In this document: piece after piece, positions 32,548 through 45,190 of the stretch
How positions within the stretch are numbered: the first letter of the stretch is position 1
Layout: every line of letters begins with the position of its first letter
Assembly (NCBI GenBank): GCA_019188255.1
Contig: JAETXT010000010.1
Coordinates: 3,534,001 to 3,598,000 of the forward strand
DNA length: 64,000 nucleotides
Origin: Verticillium longisporum
Lineage: Eukaryota; Ascomycota; Sordariomycetes; Glomerellales; Plectosphaerellaceae
Reading direction: 5' to 3'
Notes under the pieces: model-generated
What the model was told of the DNA's origin: nothing
The model's database searches: none
The model's input: the letters and a program-made list of their open reading frames with translations, nothing else
Program-made: the position numbers and the translations under genes

Positions 32548-34196
32548 TGCATGGGTGCTGAGAGAGCTATGGATTTCGTTGAAATTGCTGAGGTCATGGC
32601 GGTCCTGTGCCAATGTAGACTGCCTATACTGTGCTATATTCGTACGTTTGGGCACGTATCATATTACCCCCGACATGTTGATCTAGTAAAGAGAACTGTA
32701 CTAGCTGTCGAAGTCGGCCGGCTCCCGCAATGTTGACAGTCAACAAACTTGAACCGTACACGGCGGGAGCAAACCTGATCAACTTAATGGATGATTCTTG
32801 CAGCGCATGTTGGCTTATATTAAGCAATCCAACAAAACACGCCCAATGCCATCATGAGCGCCCTCAAGCCGTCTCTGCTTTGAATTTTGAAGTTCACAGC
32901 ATCATTCTCTACCAAAGTTTAACACATACTGCCACAATATCCCAACCCTTCTTAAAGCTTGCTCAACATGTTAGATCATCGCGGGGAAGTCGGCAATAAT
33001 AGGAATTTCTGAGGCCCCAATACGATTCTGAATCGCTGTGGATGTTGCCCTTGTGATAGGTCCGTACTACGTTTCCAGCCAACGGGGCGCAGCTGATCTT
33101 GGAACGTCCATCAGGAACATGAAGTTTCCCACAATAACCAGAGGTAGGAACGAGAAGCTGGGTCTATCTGTCATTTGACCTGCCAACTGGACGGTTGATG
33201 GGAACGGTAACCGAAAGATTCACTTAGAGGCCCGACCTACATCTGGCAATGCTCCAGGGCGACACAGACAGTGACATCGTTTGCATATTTTTGATGTCCC
33301 CGAATCGCCTTAGCCACCACTGGAAAGACCTCAGCGAGGCAGGACTAAGCCAGCAGGTAGCACCTCCTCAACATGAACTAATCTTGGCGCATAGGTGCGA
33401 AACCTGTGACTGGATACAACATGTTGATTAGATCGCAGTAGTAGTTTCGGAAGTTTGAAGCGAGAAGAAACTTCATTGGTGCACTCAGTGAGCTCGACGG
33501 CGAGGTGAAGATCGTCTTTGGAAATACTTGGAGAAATATTCCGTAATTGTTGCAAAAGGAGGCAATTGATCAAAAGACTTGTCTTGAACGCTTCGTGTGG
33601 GCTGTCACAAACCTGCTCTTCTTGTAAGTGATAGTCGCTGTGGCACAGAGGCAATTGCAACAGGCTTAAGTCGACAATCGTGGCTTGGGCACCGAGCACA
33701 AAGGGAAACGAACACCGGCCTCACTTGATGTCTTTTCAGATTGCGACACAGAAAAGGCGTGGCGTGAGGTGAGTTCTTATCGAGCTTCCTAAAAAAGACC
33801 CTTGACCTTCCACGACAAGTTAAGCTCACCAAAAGCCGGTCGACCGTGGCCAAACGATTCGACGTTGTGGCTTGAGTGCCGAGCGGTCCGCACCGCCGAT
33901 CCTGCAACTCAGCCGCTGATCGGCGAGGCGGACTCATTCCGCAGTGCCACGATGCGTACAGTCAGGGGCTTAAAAACATACGAGTCAAGGAATCCGAGGG
34001 GACGACCCGACTCGAAAAGGAGTATTTAGGCGTGCTGCGTTGACGATCATTTGGCCAGAGCCTCGGGGAGTACGGATGACGTCGGAGGAGGCCGACGACG
34101 ACACTGGTCTCAGATATATAAGGTGTGTCTTCCTCATTGATTAGATTGGATCTAGACATCACCCATCAGCAATCAGCAAAATACCTCAAGATCACA
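32548..34196. other. Intergenic region between NmrA-like and lysozyme genes
   Basis: About 1.65 kb, rather AT-rich, with no convincing frame. The right end holds the lysozyme promoter with its TATA box. Nothing else was recognised. Confidence 0.5.
34115..34121 (+). promoter_or_regulatory. TATA box of the lysozyme gene
   Basis: TATATAA lies 76 bases before the start codon, a good position for a short-leader, inducible fungal gene. The sequence just upstream is GC-rich and partly palindromic (GTCGGAGGAGGCCGAC). Confidence 0.55.
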
Positions 34197-34862
34197 ATGG
34201 CCAGATTCAACTTGACAACCGCCGTCCTCGCTCTTCTCGGCGCCAGCCAAGTCCAGTCTCAGTGCACTGGACCGAATGTAAACGCCGCCACAATCAGCCT
34301 CATCACCGAGTTCGAGGGATGGTACCCCAACATCTGTACGTGATACGCCCACGAGACTCCCTCCCAAAGGCCAGGAACTGACTGCAGCAGACATTGACCC
34401 AGTCGGTCTGCCTACCGTCGGATACGGCCACTTGTGTGCCGATTCGAGTTGTTCGGATGTCCGATACCCCATCCCGCTATCCCGCGCAAATGGCGAGCAA
34501 CTCCTCCGCGACGACATTGCAGTAAGTTCCCCTCTCTGTCTCACTTAAAACCCAACCTAACATGATAGGGCTTCCAAAACTGCATCACTCTCCAGACAGC
34601 TTCCTCCGTCGTTCTGAACGCCAATCAGTACGGAGCCCTCGTCTCCTGGGCCTTCAACGTCGGTTGCGGCGCTACAAGGACGAGCACCCTAATCCAGCGC
34701 CTCAATGCCGGCGGTGATCCTAATACTGTCGCGGCCGAGGAGCTGCCCAAGTGGAACAGAGGTGGCGGACAGGTGCTGCCCGGACTGACCCGGCGCAGGG
34801 CTGCGGAGGTGGCGCTGCATCGCACAGCGACAAGCGTGGGAGCCCTGCCGGCGTGCTCATGA
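34197..34862 (+). CDS. Secreted GH24 (T4-type) lysozyme/muramidase
   Basis: Three exons, 34197-34335, 34391-34521 and 34569-34862 (TGA), join in phase to 187 residues. A signal peptide is clear (MARFNLTTAVLALLGASQVQS). The catalytic triad of T4 lysozyme is conserved with exact spacing: Glu40 in TEFEGW, Asp49 in YIDPVG and Thr55 in PTVGYGH (differences of 9 and 6, as for E11, D20 and T26 of T4). The typical NQYGALVSWAFNVG block follows. Reaction: hydrolysis of the MurNAc-GlcNAc bond in bacterial peptidoglycan. It is secreted and thus probably used against bacteria. The family is best known from phages and bacteria, and fungal copies are usually explained by old gene transfer. The introns (GTACGT and GTAAGT donors) show full adaptation to the fungal genome. 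Confidence 0.92.
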
Positions 34863-37528
34863 AAGGGCTTTTTGGACGGGGAATATCTATTCAAAAGCAT
34901 ATCATGCCATTACGGATTATCTAAATGGATTTTGTCACCCGCGTTGAGGGGCCACACAAATTCGTGGCCGGATACCAACGTGCAGTGTCGAAAGTGGGAT
35001 GTCCTGCAGACTCAACCCAGTTGAACATCATTGAGAGCTGTTGGAATGCTGAATCTAACACTGTGATAGTACCCGTCGTGGTCAAAGCGTACCACGCTCA
35101 TAAATAAGCGGATAATGTAGAAGACCAGAGCGCACGAATCGGAGCATGCACTATCCAGCACATCGTCCGATTGCCGCCGGCTAAAAGATCAGCATATATT
35201 GGTCCTAGAGGAGAGTGTCAAGATAGGTCAACTTTCATGAATATCGGGTTCCAGTGGCCCAGTTTAACACTACACACCTCAGACGTCGCTTCAGTCGGAA
35301 AGGCTATGTGTCCTGGCTTTTCCAACCATTTCCAGCGAGTCGAACCCCTTATTCTCACTGCAGACTTAACGTCGCGGAAGTATTGTTGCTCATGATATCA
35401 AGTGTTCACCTGAAGACTGTGAACTAATTTGTCAATCCGTCATGGCTGTGCACGTAATCCTAATGTACTACCCGGTACAATCCTTGATACCAGGGCTAAC
35501 GCAGGGACCAACCACGAGTAGAATGCACTCCGTGAAATTCATCACCCGAGATCACGCGAAGCGTCTGTGTAACATGATACACTTTGACATCACAGTTTTA
35601 GGCCGCTCTATCATACCAGTCTAAGCCCCTCTCCTGGTGACCCTGACGATTCAAAGGGCCGTCTGGCAAGTGTCCCATAGCCCAACACCGTAGAGATGAC
35701 ACGTAGGGATGACAACGCCAAAAGGTAACGACACGAAAAACCTATGTTCAGACCTAGACGGTTTGCTAAGGACAGAGATAGAGCCGTCAGTCCCAAGGCC
35801 GGGCCCCGGACAAGAGACACTCCACGGCGACACCCGATCCGCCCAAAGGAAATCATCACGCTCAGCTGATCACCCGTCGGTCCCGAGCGAATGAATGTTA
35901 GTAAACTCAGCGGACATGTCCTCACAAACCCCCTCACCCGCAAAATGGCAAAACAGAGAATCGTCCGGAAGGCGCGTCTCGCACCCCCCCTTCCGTTCTC
36001 GGGGAAAACCAGCGTCGAGAATTGAGGACCAGGAAACCGGTTCTCAGAGCAGAAACGAGACCATGACCCTCCTTATCGTTGACTTGCTCATACAAAGGGC
36101 TGGCCCCCTCGCTTCCGCGTGAGACAACCCACACACCATGCGGCAGCTGTGCAGCAGGCGAGTCCAGTCCTCGCGAGGTCACATGAAGGCAGAGAGGGGG
36201 CACCCCGCTGACCTTTTGGAGCAGTCTGTGCCTTTAGAAAGTCTGTGCGACTGTGCGTCGCGTATATTCGGAGCCAGTGCCGTGGTGTGAATGGTTGGAC
36301 TATGAGAGGCTGCCGTCCGAAGCTATGGGCACTAGGGAGTGGCCTGACGCGGTAAACGGACGCGTCGTGACGGCCCTCGGGCGGTGGAGAAGAGTACGTG
36401 CCCCCTTCATGTCATGGCTTGTTAGCTTGTTTCTCGTGCCGCAGTGTCTTGAAGTTTCCGTCATGATGATGTGGTGCAAAGCCCCTGACACTGGAAATCG
36501 ATTCACAAATGTGCTTGTGGCGAGAAAAGGGGCGTCACACGGGGCTGGATATCACGACACCATCTGGGTTGATGAACACCCAAGTGCCGTGAAGATCGTA
36601 GTTACTCAGCGTCTGAAGCTGGATAGTCAGACGGCTAGATAGACAGACGAAGGTCTCGTCTCACTTGAAAGCCGCGATGCTACCCCACCGCCACTGCCGA
36701 CGCAAGCACCCTCCAGATCTCAAGTCAAGAAAGTCAGAAAAGTCGCGTCCGATGCTCATGACCCGAAACTACCGACCGGATGCTACCTTCATGGTAATGG
36801 TGCTTGGACGGGGGATGTGGCGGGCGCTTGAAGAGGGATGGGTGGAGTCATGGGATCGCCAGAGTATGTCCTGCTAGGGCCCGGAATGAGGCATCTTGCA
36901 GGAGATGGTGTGCAGATGGAATGTCTCTCCAATGAAGCGTGGAAAACGCAACCCGATTTCCCCGTTCGGCGACAGTGAACGGGGCCAGTTGCACAGCAGC
37001 CCCCTCTGAAAGCACGCTTTTGGAGTACCTGGTGTAAGCATTCGATACAGTGAGCACCCTGGACGATGACCGGAAGTCGGAATAGTGATCATTGGTGGCA
37101 GAAAATGAGAGATACTGGCTTGTCCCTCCAGGTCACAGTCTAGGCGCTGCCTCAACGGGTGACGTGCAGGAATATTCACAGTCGTGGAGATGGCGCATGG
37201 CCAAAGGAAAAAGAGTATCGGAATGATTACGAATACTTCCCCAGACCGCCTCAGACTTGTGGCTGGCTGTGGCGCACGCCTTTGGCGAGGCGGAGGTATG
37301 TGTGCGTCCCATAGCGCAGCGGGGCGATCTCAGCAGAACTGCTAGAGCCCACCAACATGGAACGAGTAGTCATGCGGTGACACGAAGAGACGAAGGGAAA
37401 AGGAGGTCGACCTTCACCTGAAATGGAGGCGAGAAGCAACATTGGGGCAGCGAGCTGAAGGAGGGCAACCGGGATAGACTAGGAGTGTGGGGATTTAGGG
37501 GCTTTCGAGGAGGATGATGATGGTGGTG

Positions 37529-37529
<1 letters not shown>

Positions 37530-37565
<36 letters not shown>

Positions 37566-37566
37566 C
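37530..37566. repeat. (GT)n(GA)n compound microsatellite
   Basis: About eight GT units run directly into about eleven GA units, preceded by (TGG)3. No coding frame overlaps. Confidence 0.85.
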
Positions 37567-40500
37567 GCGTGTAGGGGTCAGGATGATGGTGTGTCGAGAG
37601 TCTGGCATGATTTGTCCGAGACATCTAGCCCTGGTCGCACTTGGACGCTGGAGCATAATAAGGCGTCAGATATCGGGAAAGGAGACTGGACGGACAGAGT
37701 GATAGGGTAAGATCAGATAGCGCGTTGCTCGACCCGAAGACCAATAGACAGACCACTGGGTCCGTCATCAACCCGGTTTGCGCCAGTAGACCACATGCTG
37801 GGGGCAGTGGTGTGCCGCTATGGCACGAGTTGAAGAGCGATGGACTAGCTCCCAAGGCAACGTCGTTAGCTCGAGCGGCAGGCAATGATGGCTTGGGAGT
37901 TAGCAGATAGACCACCAGTTGGCGAGCGTTCGTAGGACGATGCGGAGAACCAGGGATGGTCCTTGTTCCGCGTATGGTGGCTGAGGCAAATCGTCGTAGA
38001 CATTTTGCCCAAAAGATGAGCGGCATCTTGCGATCATCGACATTGGCGGACAGGACCCTGTTTCTGGCTCCTGCACACTTGTCACGGTCAGGTAGCGAAG
38101 CCCCCCTCCCTAACCCTGGTGTACTTGTTCGATCGTGGGCCGCCTGATGAGAGGCCTAGCTTTCTCGTAGGCTCCCCATCCCAGCCCCTCTTGCTTTCAC
38201 GAAGCCCATCGACGGGAGAGGCGGCAACGCGGGAATGTCGCTGCCATCGTTGTCTTGGCAAGCCGACGTGAAAAGGCCAGGCCAGACCAGGTGAGGGGTC
38301 GAAATAGAACAAGCTGCAAGGCCATGTGACAGGTGGGTCGCGGGGCGGCGTGCTCGGTGCGGCGTCAAACGGCCATCATGATTCATATGGGCCTCAAGTA
38401 GGCAAGATATCGAAGCAGCCGGGTAAAGGACTTTCTAGGACTTGTCAGATGGGGTTGTTGTTTGGTTTCCATTTCGAGTAGTCGCGCGAGGCGCAGGACA
38501 GGGCATGGCATGGCATTGCATGGCATCTGCCTGCATTTACCCACTTTCTTGCTGCAGCCAGATCGGGTCCCGCTCGCAGTGGTCTGCAGCCTCTTTCTTT
38601 CCATCTACATGTACATACTTCGCACACCACCCCCCCTCCCCCCACGGAAATGCACCTCCAGCATGCTGTTGTACTAGCGACTCGTGCGGTAGAGTTCGCC
38701 TCTGAACCCTAGTCTGTGTTTCGTGAGGAGCACCGCGAAAGGATCGCAGGCGCAGCTCCCGCGGAAAGAACCCAACCAAGAAGTGGCCGCGGTGTAGTAG
38801 CTCGTGACAAGGGGGGGCGGGGAGCGAAACTATGCCATAACAACGAGAACGAGGATGAATACGGCGAGGCGACTACGGATGTGCGACCAAGGCAGCCACC
38901 TGCTGCATCGGACGACGACCCGGACATCTCTGTGTAAGGTGACAGCCGACGTAAAGATGGCACGACAGGCTCGGATCCGCCATGGCCTAACGGAATGTTC
39001 TGAGAAGGAAGTGAGCACTCAAGTTGCGCAACGGATTATCGACAAGCCTCAATTATTCTTTTATTTTCTTTTCTTGGTCAGGCTGTGACCGACCTCCCTC
39101 AACAGGCCTGGTGCATCGGCTGATCGCATCCGAAGGCTGTGAGTGTGGCCCAAAGCGGACGAAGCAGAGGCAGAGGGTTCACTTGGTGGCGGAAGGATAC
39201 TAGATCATGAATACGAGAGGAGGGACGCGTCGTAGAGATCTCGTGTGTTTCGACAAGTGCTGTCTTGGCTCGTTGATCGCGTTCGACTGGATGACGAGGT
39301 TGAAAGAGACGTGGATCGTGTGGGGTGCTACCTGCAGGTGTTCGAGACAAACGGGGAACATGGGAGCTGCGTGTACTGCGTTTGCTGTGTGTGTGTTACC
39401 TGCCGGATCATTGTGTCAATATGCATGTCGCAGTGCTCCAGAGGTCCAAGATGGCTGCCGGTGGAATGTGTGCGATCTGTTGATGGCCCGCCGTGTCGGC
39501 AGGGTGAGGGGAAGAAAGAGAGAGGCAGATCGAAGAAGCGTGGCAATGGACCAAGACATCTCGCTTCCCATGCCGTGCCGTCCGCGGCTGACGATAATAG
39601 TAAGACACTGCTGAGGAGCATGGTGGCTAGGGGGGCTGCTGGAAGCAAATGATGTTGGAGTTGACGATGCGGTGAGCAGTGGACAATGTCGATGGGAGCT
39701 GAAGATGCTGGAATGGAGGTTGAGTAGGTTTGGCGGTCGCGAGACAAGGACCACACTACTGCCTGGTGCTGGTGCTCGACACCTGGCTTGGGGCGGAGAG
39801 CGTGATGACGATTGGCTGCGACGGCCTGAAATCCGCTGGAAAGGAACGCTCCGGGGTTCGGGACGGGTCTCGAATCGGGTGCGCTACAGGGAACGGGAGC
39901 CCTGAACAAGTCGCTGTTTCTGGATTGTTCAGGCCTGAACGGGAACTGCCACTGCCGTGCTGCCGCGCTCTGCTCCCCCACCTTCCATCACTGGACGTGA
40001 TCCATCAGTGGATATGATGTTGACCTCGGTCCAGCTCGGGAGGCCTGCACTGAAGCGAACTATCACCTCATCCGTGCTCACACTTAGCACTGATGCTATC
40101 ATCGGAGCCAAGCCATTCGCTTGAGCCATGATGGATCTTGTGTCACCTCTTTTCTCTCTGCGCTCGCCCCTCCTCTCCCTGTCCAGTAAATGCTGCCCGG
40201 TCCGCAGGCCTCATCACGAACCCTCACGTAACACTGAAGAATGCCCCAGTCAACGAACATGGGTTCCTCCCTATGAGCTCACCGCGGGGCAGGCTGACGC
40301 TCATAAATCACGCCTCGACTCTGTTACTCACGCAGTCATACACTCCATGCACGGCTGCATCATTGGGCTGGCCGCGTGATTACCTAGCTTATGGGCTATG
40401 GGAGGCCACGGGAGGCCGTGGCATGGAACAGCAAGAGGCAGGGTCACGGCGTGGGTGATGCACACAGCGAAGGTGGAGAGGAGGGACGGATGGACGCACA

Positions 40501-40907
40501 CCCACCACACCACATTGGTGTAATGTCTCAGAGGGGGGCGAGGCTCGAGCAGGCAAGGTTGCCTCGTCGTGTAAGGCAGGGGGGTGGGGAGGCGAGAGGA
40601 TCCTTGCACGGGAGCCATGCCTCTGGTGTGTATGGAAGCAGTTAAGAAGGCGGGCAACCGTGAGAAAGGGGGGGAAATACGCAGGGAAAGAAGGGCAGAG
40701 AGGAAAGGGGATGTAGACAGAGACAAAAGAGGCGAGGCAAGACAGGACGGGACAGACAGCATGGCGATGCATGGCAGGCATGGCAGCAAGGGAATGGAGC
40801 TTTGCTCAACGCAGAGTCGCTGGTTCGTGAATCAAGTGTTGGAGGTCATACCCAACGGCCAACCAACCACCAAGACATGACGGTTCAGACAAGGTAGACA
40901 ATCTCGA

Positions 40908-40930
40908 CCGACTGACTGACTGACTGACTG
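40908..40930. repeat. (GACT)n microsatellite
   Basis: Five to six GACT units. It is the second copy in the window of the motif at 29778-29800. Confidence 0.8.
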
Positions 40931-41080
40931 CCTGTCGTACCTTACCTACCTTGCGCTTGACGAGTGTTGGTCTGAGCCTTGCTTGCTCTCTGGTCTTGTG
41001 CACCTCACCGAGGGGAAAAGGCCCAGTCAACTGCGGAGGCCTTCACGTCGCCCCTTTAAGAGCCGGCCCCCCCATCTCGA

Positions 41081-42418
41081 AGGTTATACTGCCGTCTCCT
41101 CTATGTTTCTCCCTTTCCTGTTATCGTGGTTCTGGATCTGATAATCCATCCTCTCGTTCCGCCTGTCCTCCTAGGCTCCTACCAATACCGCCATCATCAT
41201 CCCTGCTTAACTGATCCACCAGTTAGTCGGCCTTCCTTATCGTTTAGGTACTCGTCCACGGAAATCCGGTTACGAGTGACATGGGCGCGAAGAGTACGCG
41301 ACTATCTCATCGCCGCCTGTGTCACTGCCTGCGCCTGTACGGCCTGCACGACCTGCACCTGTGCGTGCGCCTGCGTCTGCGCTTGTACCTGTACAACCTC
41401 CACCTCCACACTGGGTCCCCACACGTCGTTCTTCTGTTGGCATTCTTCCCCTCGTGGTTCTTCTGCTCTGGCAAGTAGTATTGCTGCTGCCAGTCTCCTC
41501 GGTATCCTTCCTCTGCTCCCGGCCGCCTCGACTCCCCCTTGCAGTGCCATTGGAGTCAATATTCAACCTCGACATAACTCATCAGCTTGAGCCGGGCCCA
41601 CCCTCTTCCTACTACGCCATCCATCACCCAATCGCCACCATTCGCAGTCTCGCGCTGCGACGACACCCCTCATCTGGCTCCCAGACCCTGGCACATGCCC
41701 GCACCGACATTACCCACCACCAGTTCCACACCCGTCGCTTGTTGACAGAAGGCAGTGAGTGCTGCGACGAGCATCTCAGAGGCAGAATCCAGGCTTCCCA
41801 GCGCATACCAGCGCACATCATCGTCCGCCGGACCCCTGCGAAAGAGCCACCGCTCGCTTGATTCGCCAGACCGCCAGATCGCCAACCCCCATCCAAGCCA
41901 AGACTGCGACTCTTGACCTCCAAACTTCGGCTCAATCAGGAGCTTCACTTGACCCCCCCTCTTCCCGATCTGTCGTCCCTTGGCCTGTCCAGCACCACCC
42001 CCTCCATCATCGAACTTAGGTCTTGTCCAGTCTTGCCGGCGACAACCTGCCTCTGCTGCTCGCCTTGGTTCTCACACTATTGCATGCCATCAGCTCAGCC
42101 CTTCGACTACCCATCACACACTGCGAGCCGAATCAATAGATTACCCTGCACAATTGGAACGAAAACCAGCCCCTCCTCAACCGCCGCCTTTATCACCGCC
42201 TTCCCCTCCTATCGCGCCATTGCGCTGCCCCTCGCTGGGCTGCTGAGTCAACCACCCGAACGACTACGCCAGATTCGACCTGACGTGACCAGGCCCCTCC
42301 TCTAGTCACTGTCCGCAACCCGTTCTCGGCCCCTCTGTGGTCAAGCACCATCTTTTACGACTCCCATCGCTACAGATTGCTCTCGTGCCATCACGCTTCG
42401 CGCCTCTTCTTCGCCAGC
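41081..42418 (+). promoter_or_regulatory. Pyrimidine-rich probable promoter and long 5' leader of the CCCH gene
   Basis: About 1.3 kb that is strongly C/T-rich on the plus strand and without a conserved frame. At about 41325-41410 a degenerate CCTGYR-type hexamer repeat produces an artificial Cys/Thr-rich ORF. Such long CT-rich leaders with many upstream ATGs are common before fungal developmental regulators. Transcript support would be needed to fix the start. Confidence 0.4.
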
Positions 42419-44298
42419 ATGCCCTCTACCGAGCATCGCCACGTGCGCTCCGGCAGTCTCAACATCACGCCGCAAAACGGCCACCCGCCCAACATGCCCT
42501 CCGCCGCCCCGCGCTTTGAGGGTCCTCGCAGTCCTCCCAGTATGTGACTTGTCTGCAATTGACCCGCCACAACGCAACGCTTACCCAGACGCAGACACTT
42601 CTCACGTTCCATGCAAGTTCTTCCGCCAGGGCGCTTGCCAGGCTGGCAGTGCGTGCCCTTTCAGCCATGACTTGGGTGCTTCGGCTGAGACCATTTGCAA
42701 ATATTTCGCCAAGGTCTTTTCGAGGTAGACCCCACCAATTCCGTCGCTGTACACTGACTTTAATGTGAAAGGGCAATTGCAAGTTCGGGCCCAAGTGCGC
42801 CAACATTCACATCCTACCCGACGGGCGCCGCATCAACTACGGGAAGAACGGAGTCACGATTGGCACAGCTCCGATAGCCCTCGGTGGCGCCCGAGGCAAC
42901 CCTCCGACCTCAACCCCATACCACCCCTCCACCACCAGCGCCTTGACTTCGGGTCTCTATCGCGACGGCGTGCCCGCCTACACGTCTGCGTACCCGTACG
43001 GCGAGGATAGACAGCAACACCTCGGCCGTCAGCCCAGCCTCGACAACGGCCTACCAACCATCGATACCACCTACTCCTCTTCACACCCCGGCTCACAATA
43101 TGGCTCACCGCGCGACGAAGATGCCTCCAGGCTGGGCCTTGGTCTTTCGCCGGTCAACGTCAACGGTCTCTCTGTACTCGATGCCCCCCTCCCTGCCTCT
43201 TTCGACTTCTCCAACGCTGCGCGCTACCCTGCCGCGCCGTGGCCTTCCTCTGTTCCCTCCAAATTTGGCCTCGAGTCGCCGACTCCGTCTCTCAGCAATG
43301 CCAAGGACGACCGAACTTCGGAGACCCTCAAGAGCTTGCATACTTCTGCCTTTGGCAGCAATGAATACCTTTCAGTTTCCAATGCAGGCCTCGGCAGCAG
43401 CCCGCCCAGCCACCCCGTTGGCGAGGAGTACTTTGGACGCCGGACTATGCACTCGAGCCGCTTCGCGAAGCCCAAGATGTTGAGTGCCAGCCTTCCCAAG
43501 GCGGCTGTCGATCGCGATTGGGATGCCGAGTTTGCCTTCCTTGAGGAGGATTATGTGCCTCATAACCTCCAGGAACTCCTAACACCTGCGGAGAAGGCCC
43601 GACGCGGATCCATTCGTGCAATCGACAGCGAGCCCGGCAGCGAGAATGCAACCAAATTTGGCAGCCCCCTTGCTGGTGCAAGTCCGAGCCGTTGGGGTCC
43701 TTTGTTCCAGCGCCAGAAGGAGGAGGAGCTGGAGAGTCGTAGCTTCAGCAAGGCCTCGGCTTTCGGCCATGTTGGCAGCCCACTGCGCAATTCGGTCCTT
43801 TCCAACGAGATGAGCAACGGTCTCAACGGAGCTGGGCGCCATACTCCAGGTAGCCGCTCCGGCAGCGACACGACTTCTGCTCTCACCCAGCAGCTCTCGC
43901 GAACGCGCCTCGCCGACGATGGAAACGGCAGCCCTCGCCTTCACCCCATGATGGCTGCTGGAAGAACCGTGAGCAACGGCGCGGGTGCGATTGGCAAGGA
44001 GCGTGGTTCGGCCATTGAACGTCACATTTCCAGTGGTTCCATCGGATCATCCGGACGTTTCACAACCCCGATCGACGAGGAGGATCCAGCTTTCGTCTTC
44101 AACATGGAGGAGGACAGCGACGAGCAGCAGGCAGCTCGGCAGAGGAAGCGCATCTCTGCAGGACTCGGCATGGGAGGCGGCGGCAGCGGCTGGAGCTACG
44201 CCGGTGTCTTGTCCGCCAAGACTGTCGCTCCGGGTTCGAGCCTCGCAAAAGAGTCGCGTGAGCCATCTGTCACAGTGGAGACAGTGGGCGGACGGTAA
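42419..44298 (+). CDS. CCCH-type zinc-finger protein, probable RNA binding
   Basis: Exons 42419-42539, 42589-42713 and 42772-44298 (TAA) join in phase to 590 residues. Two tandem CCCH fingers of the C-x7-C-x5-C-x3-H type lie near the N-terminus: CKFFRQGACQAGSACPFSH and, across the second intron, CKYFAKGNCKFGPKCANIH. The rest is low-complexity, rich in Ser, Gly and Pro, with a conserved-looking AEFAFLEEDYVPHNLQELLT segment. The end is GSGWSYAGVLSAKT. Tandem CCCH fingers of this spacing usually bind RNA; a regulatory role in mRNA fate is inferred. The second intron starts GTCTTT, an unusual donor, but only this junction keeps both frame and finger spacing. Confidence 0.88.
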
Positions 44299-45190
44299 GA
44301 GGTGGGATATCAGCATAGCGGAGAGGGCATCTCATTTCCGGCGTTCTTCCACAGCATTGGGCGGTCAACACAGTCTCCCCTTCCTGTCGCACAATCAGCC
44401 CAGCAAACAATCTTTCGCCACGATCTGAAACGACATCACTTTTTGGGTTTCAACTCCCCAAGGCATCGGCAGACACCCTTCAGATAACGGGTTACGGAAA
44501 AATACACGACATGGTCATCAAAAAGATGGGAAAGCAAGGAATCGGACTTGGACAAGACAGGCGGCGGCTGCAATCTTGGGTGATATGGAGTACGTTGGCG
44601 TTTTGATTGAGATTTTGGCACGGTTGCGTAATATACAGTACTTTCGGTCAAGGTGGCTTTTGGATAGTTCATGCGGGGCGAGCCTTATGTTAAATACGAG
44701 ATCCAAGACAAGATTCTTTTATACAAGCCTTATGGTTGTTGGTGTGGTTCATGTCGTGACAATCTAGACTCTCCTTCTATCAGAAGGTAAAATAACAACC
44801 AAGCTTGACGATTGTAGATATGCGTGAAATGGTGTGAGCCATACAGATCTTGATCATCACGGCGCGGCACATCCACATGTCATAATACCTCACAGTATGA
44901 GGCTCAAGCAGGCGGTACAAGTCTATACACTATACAAGGCTCGCTGCCCTCCAAGGCCAGCGTACCACGACGTCCCACGTGCCAGCTGCCTTCGTGAACG
45001 CCATCTCCTTGCTCTCGGCCTCCGTGCTCCAATATTCTGGCTGCACAAGTTGCCGGGGCTGTACACCTGACTACTGCGAGTGGCGTGGTCCATCATCCCG
45101 ATTCCGTAGGCAGGCAGGTATTATACATCCGCTCGTCGTCCTCTTCTCGTCAAACTCCGGTCTTCCAGGTGCTAGCAACAGGTTGAGCAT
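44299..45190. other. Convergent 3' flanks of the CCCH gene and ACP
   Basis: About 890 bases between converging stop codons. It contains 3' untranslated sequence and is AT-rich at 44.5-44.9 kb. No gene was identified. Confidence 0.5.

Larger units (their letters stand above)
34863..41080. other. Gene-poor region of about 6.2 kb
   Basis: No frame here has domain, codon or splice support, although many short ORFs exist on both strands. It contains a (GT)n(GA)n microsatellite (37530-37566), a short CATGG-type repeat near 38503-38527 and a (GACT)n tract (40908-40930). The region from about 38.3 to 41 kb is purine/pyrimidine-skewed like fungal promoter or leader DNA. It could hold a long regulatory region or a non-coding RNA for the downstream CCCH gene. 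Confidence 0.5.

Noticed and set aside
39328..39981. 217-codon ORF on the minus strand
   Set aside because: Low-complexity Ser/Pro/His composition, overlapping ORFs in other frames and no similarity to any known fold.
41126..41590. Cysteine-rich ORF that looks like a small secreted protein
   Set aside because: The cysteines come from a degenerate hexamer repeat (CCTGYR) in the CT-rich leader. There is no signal peptide.
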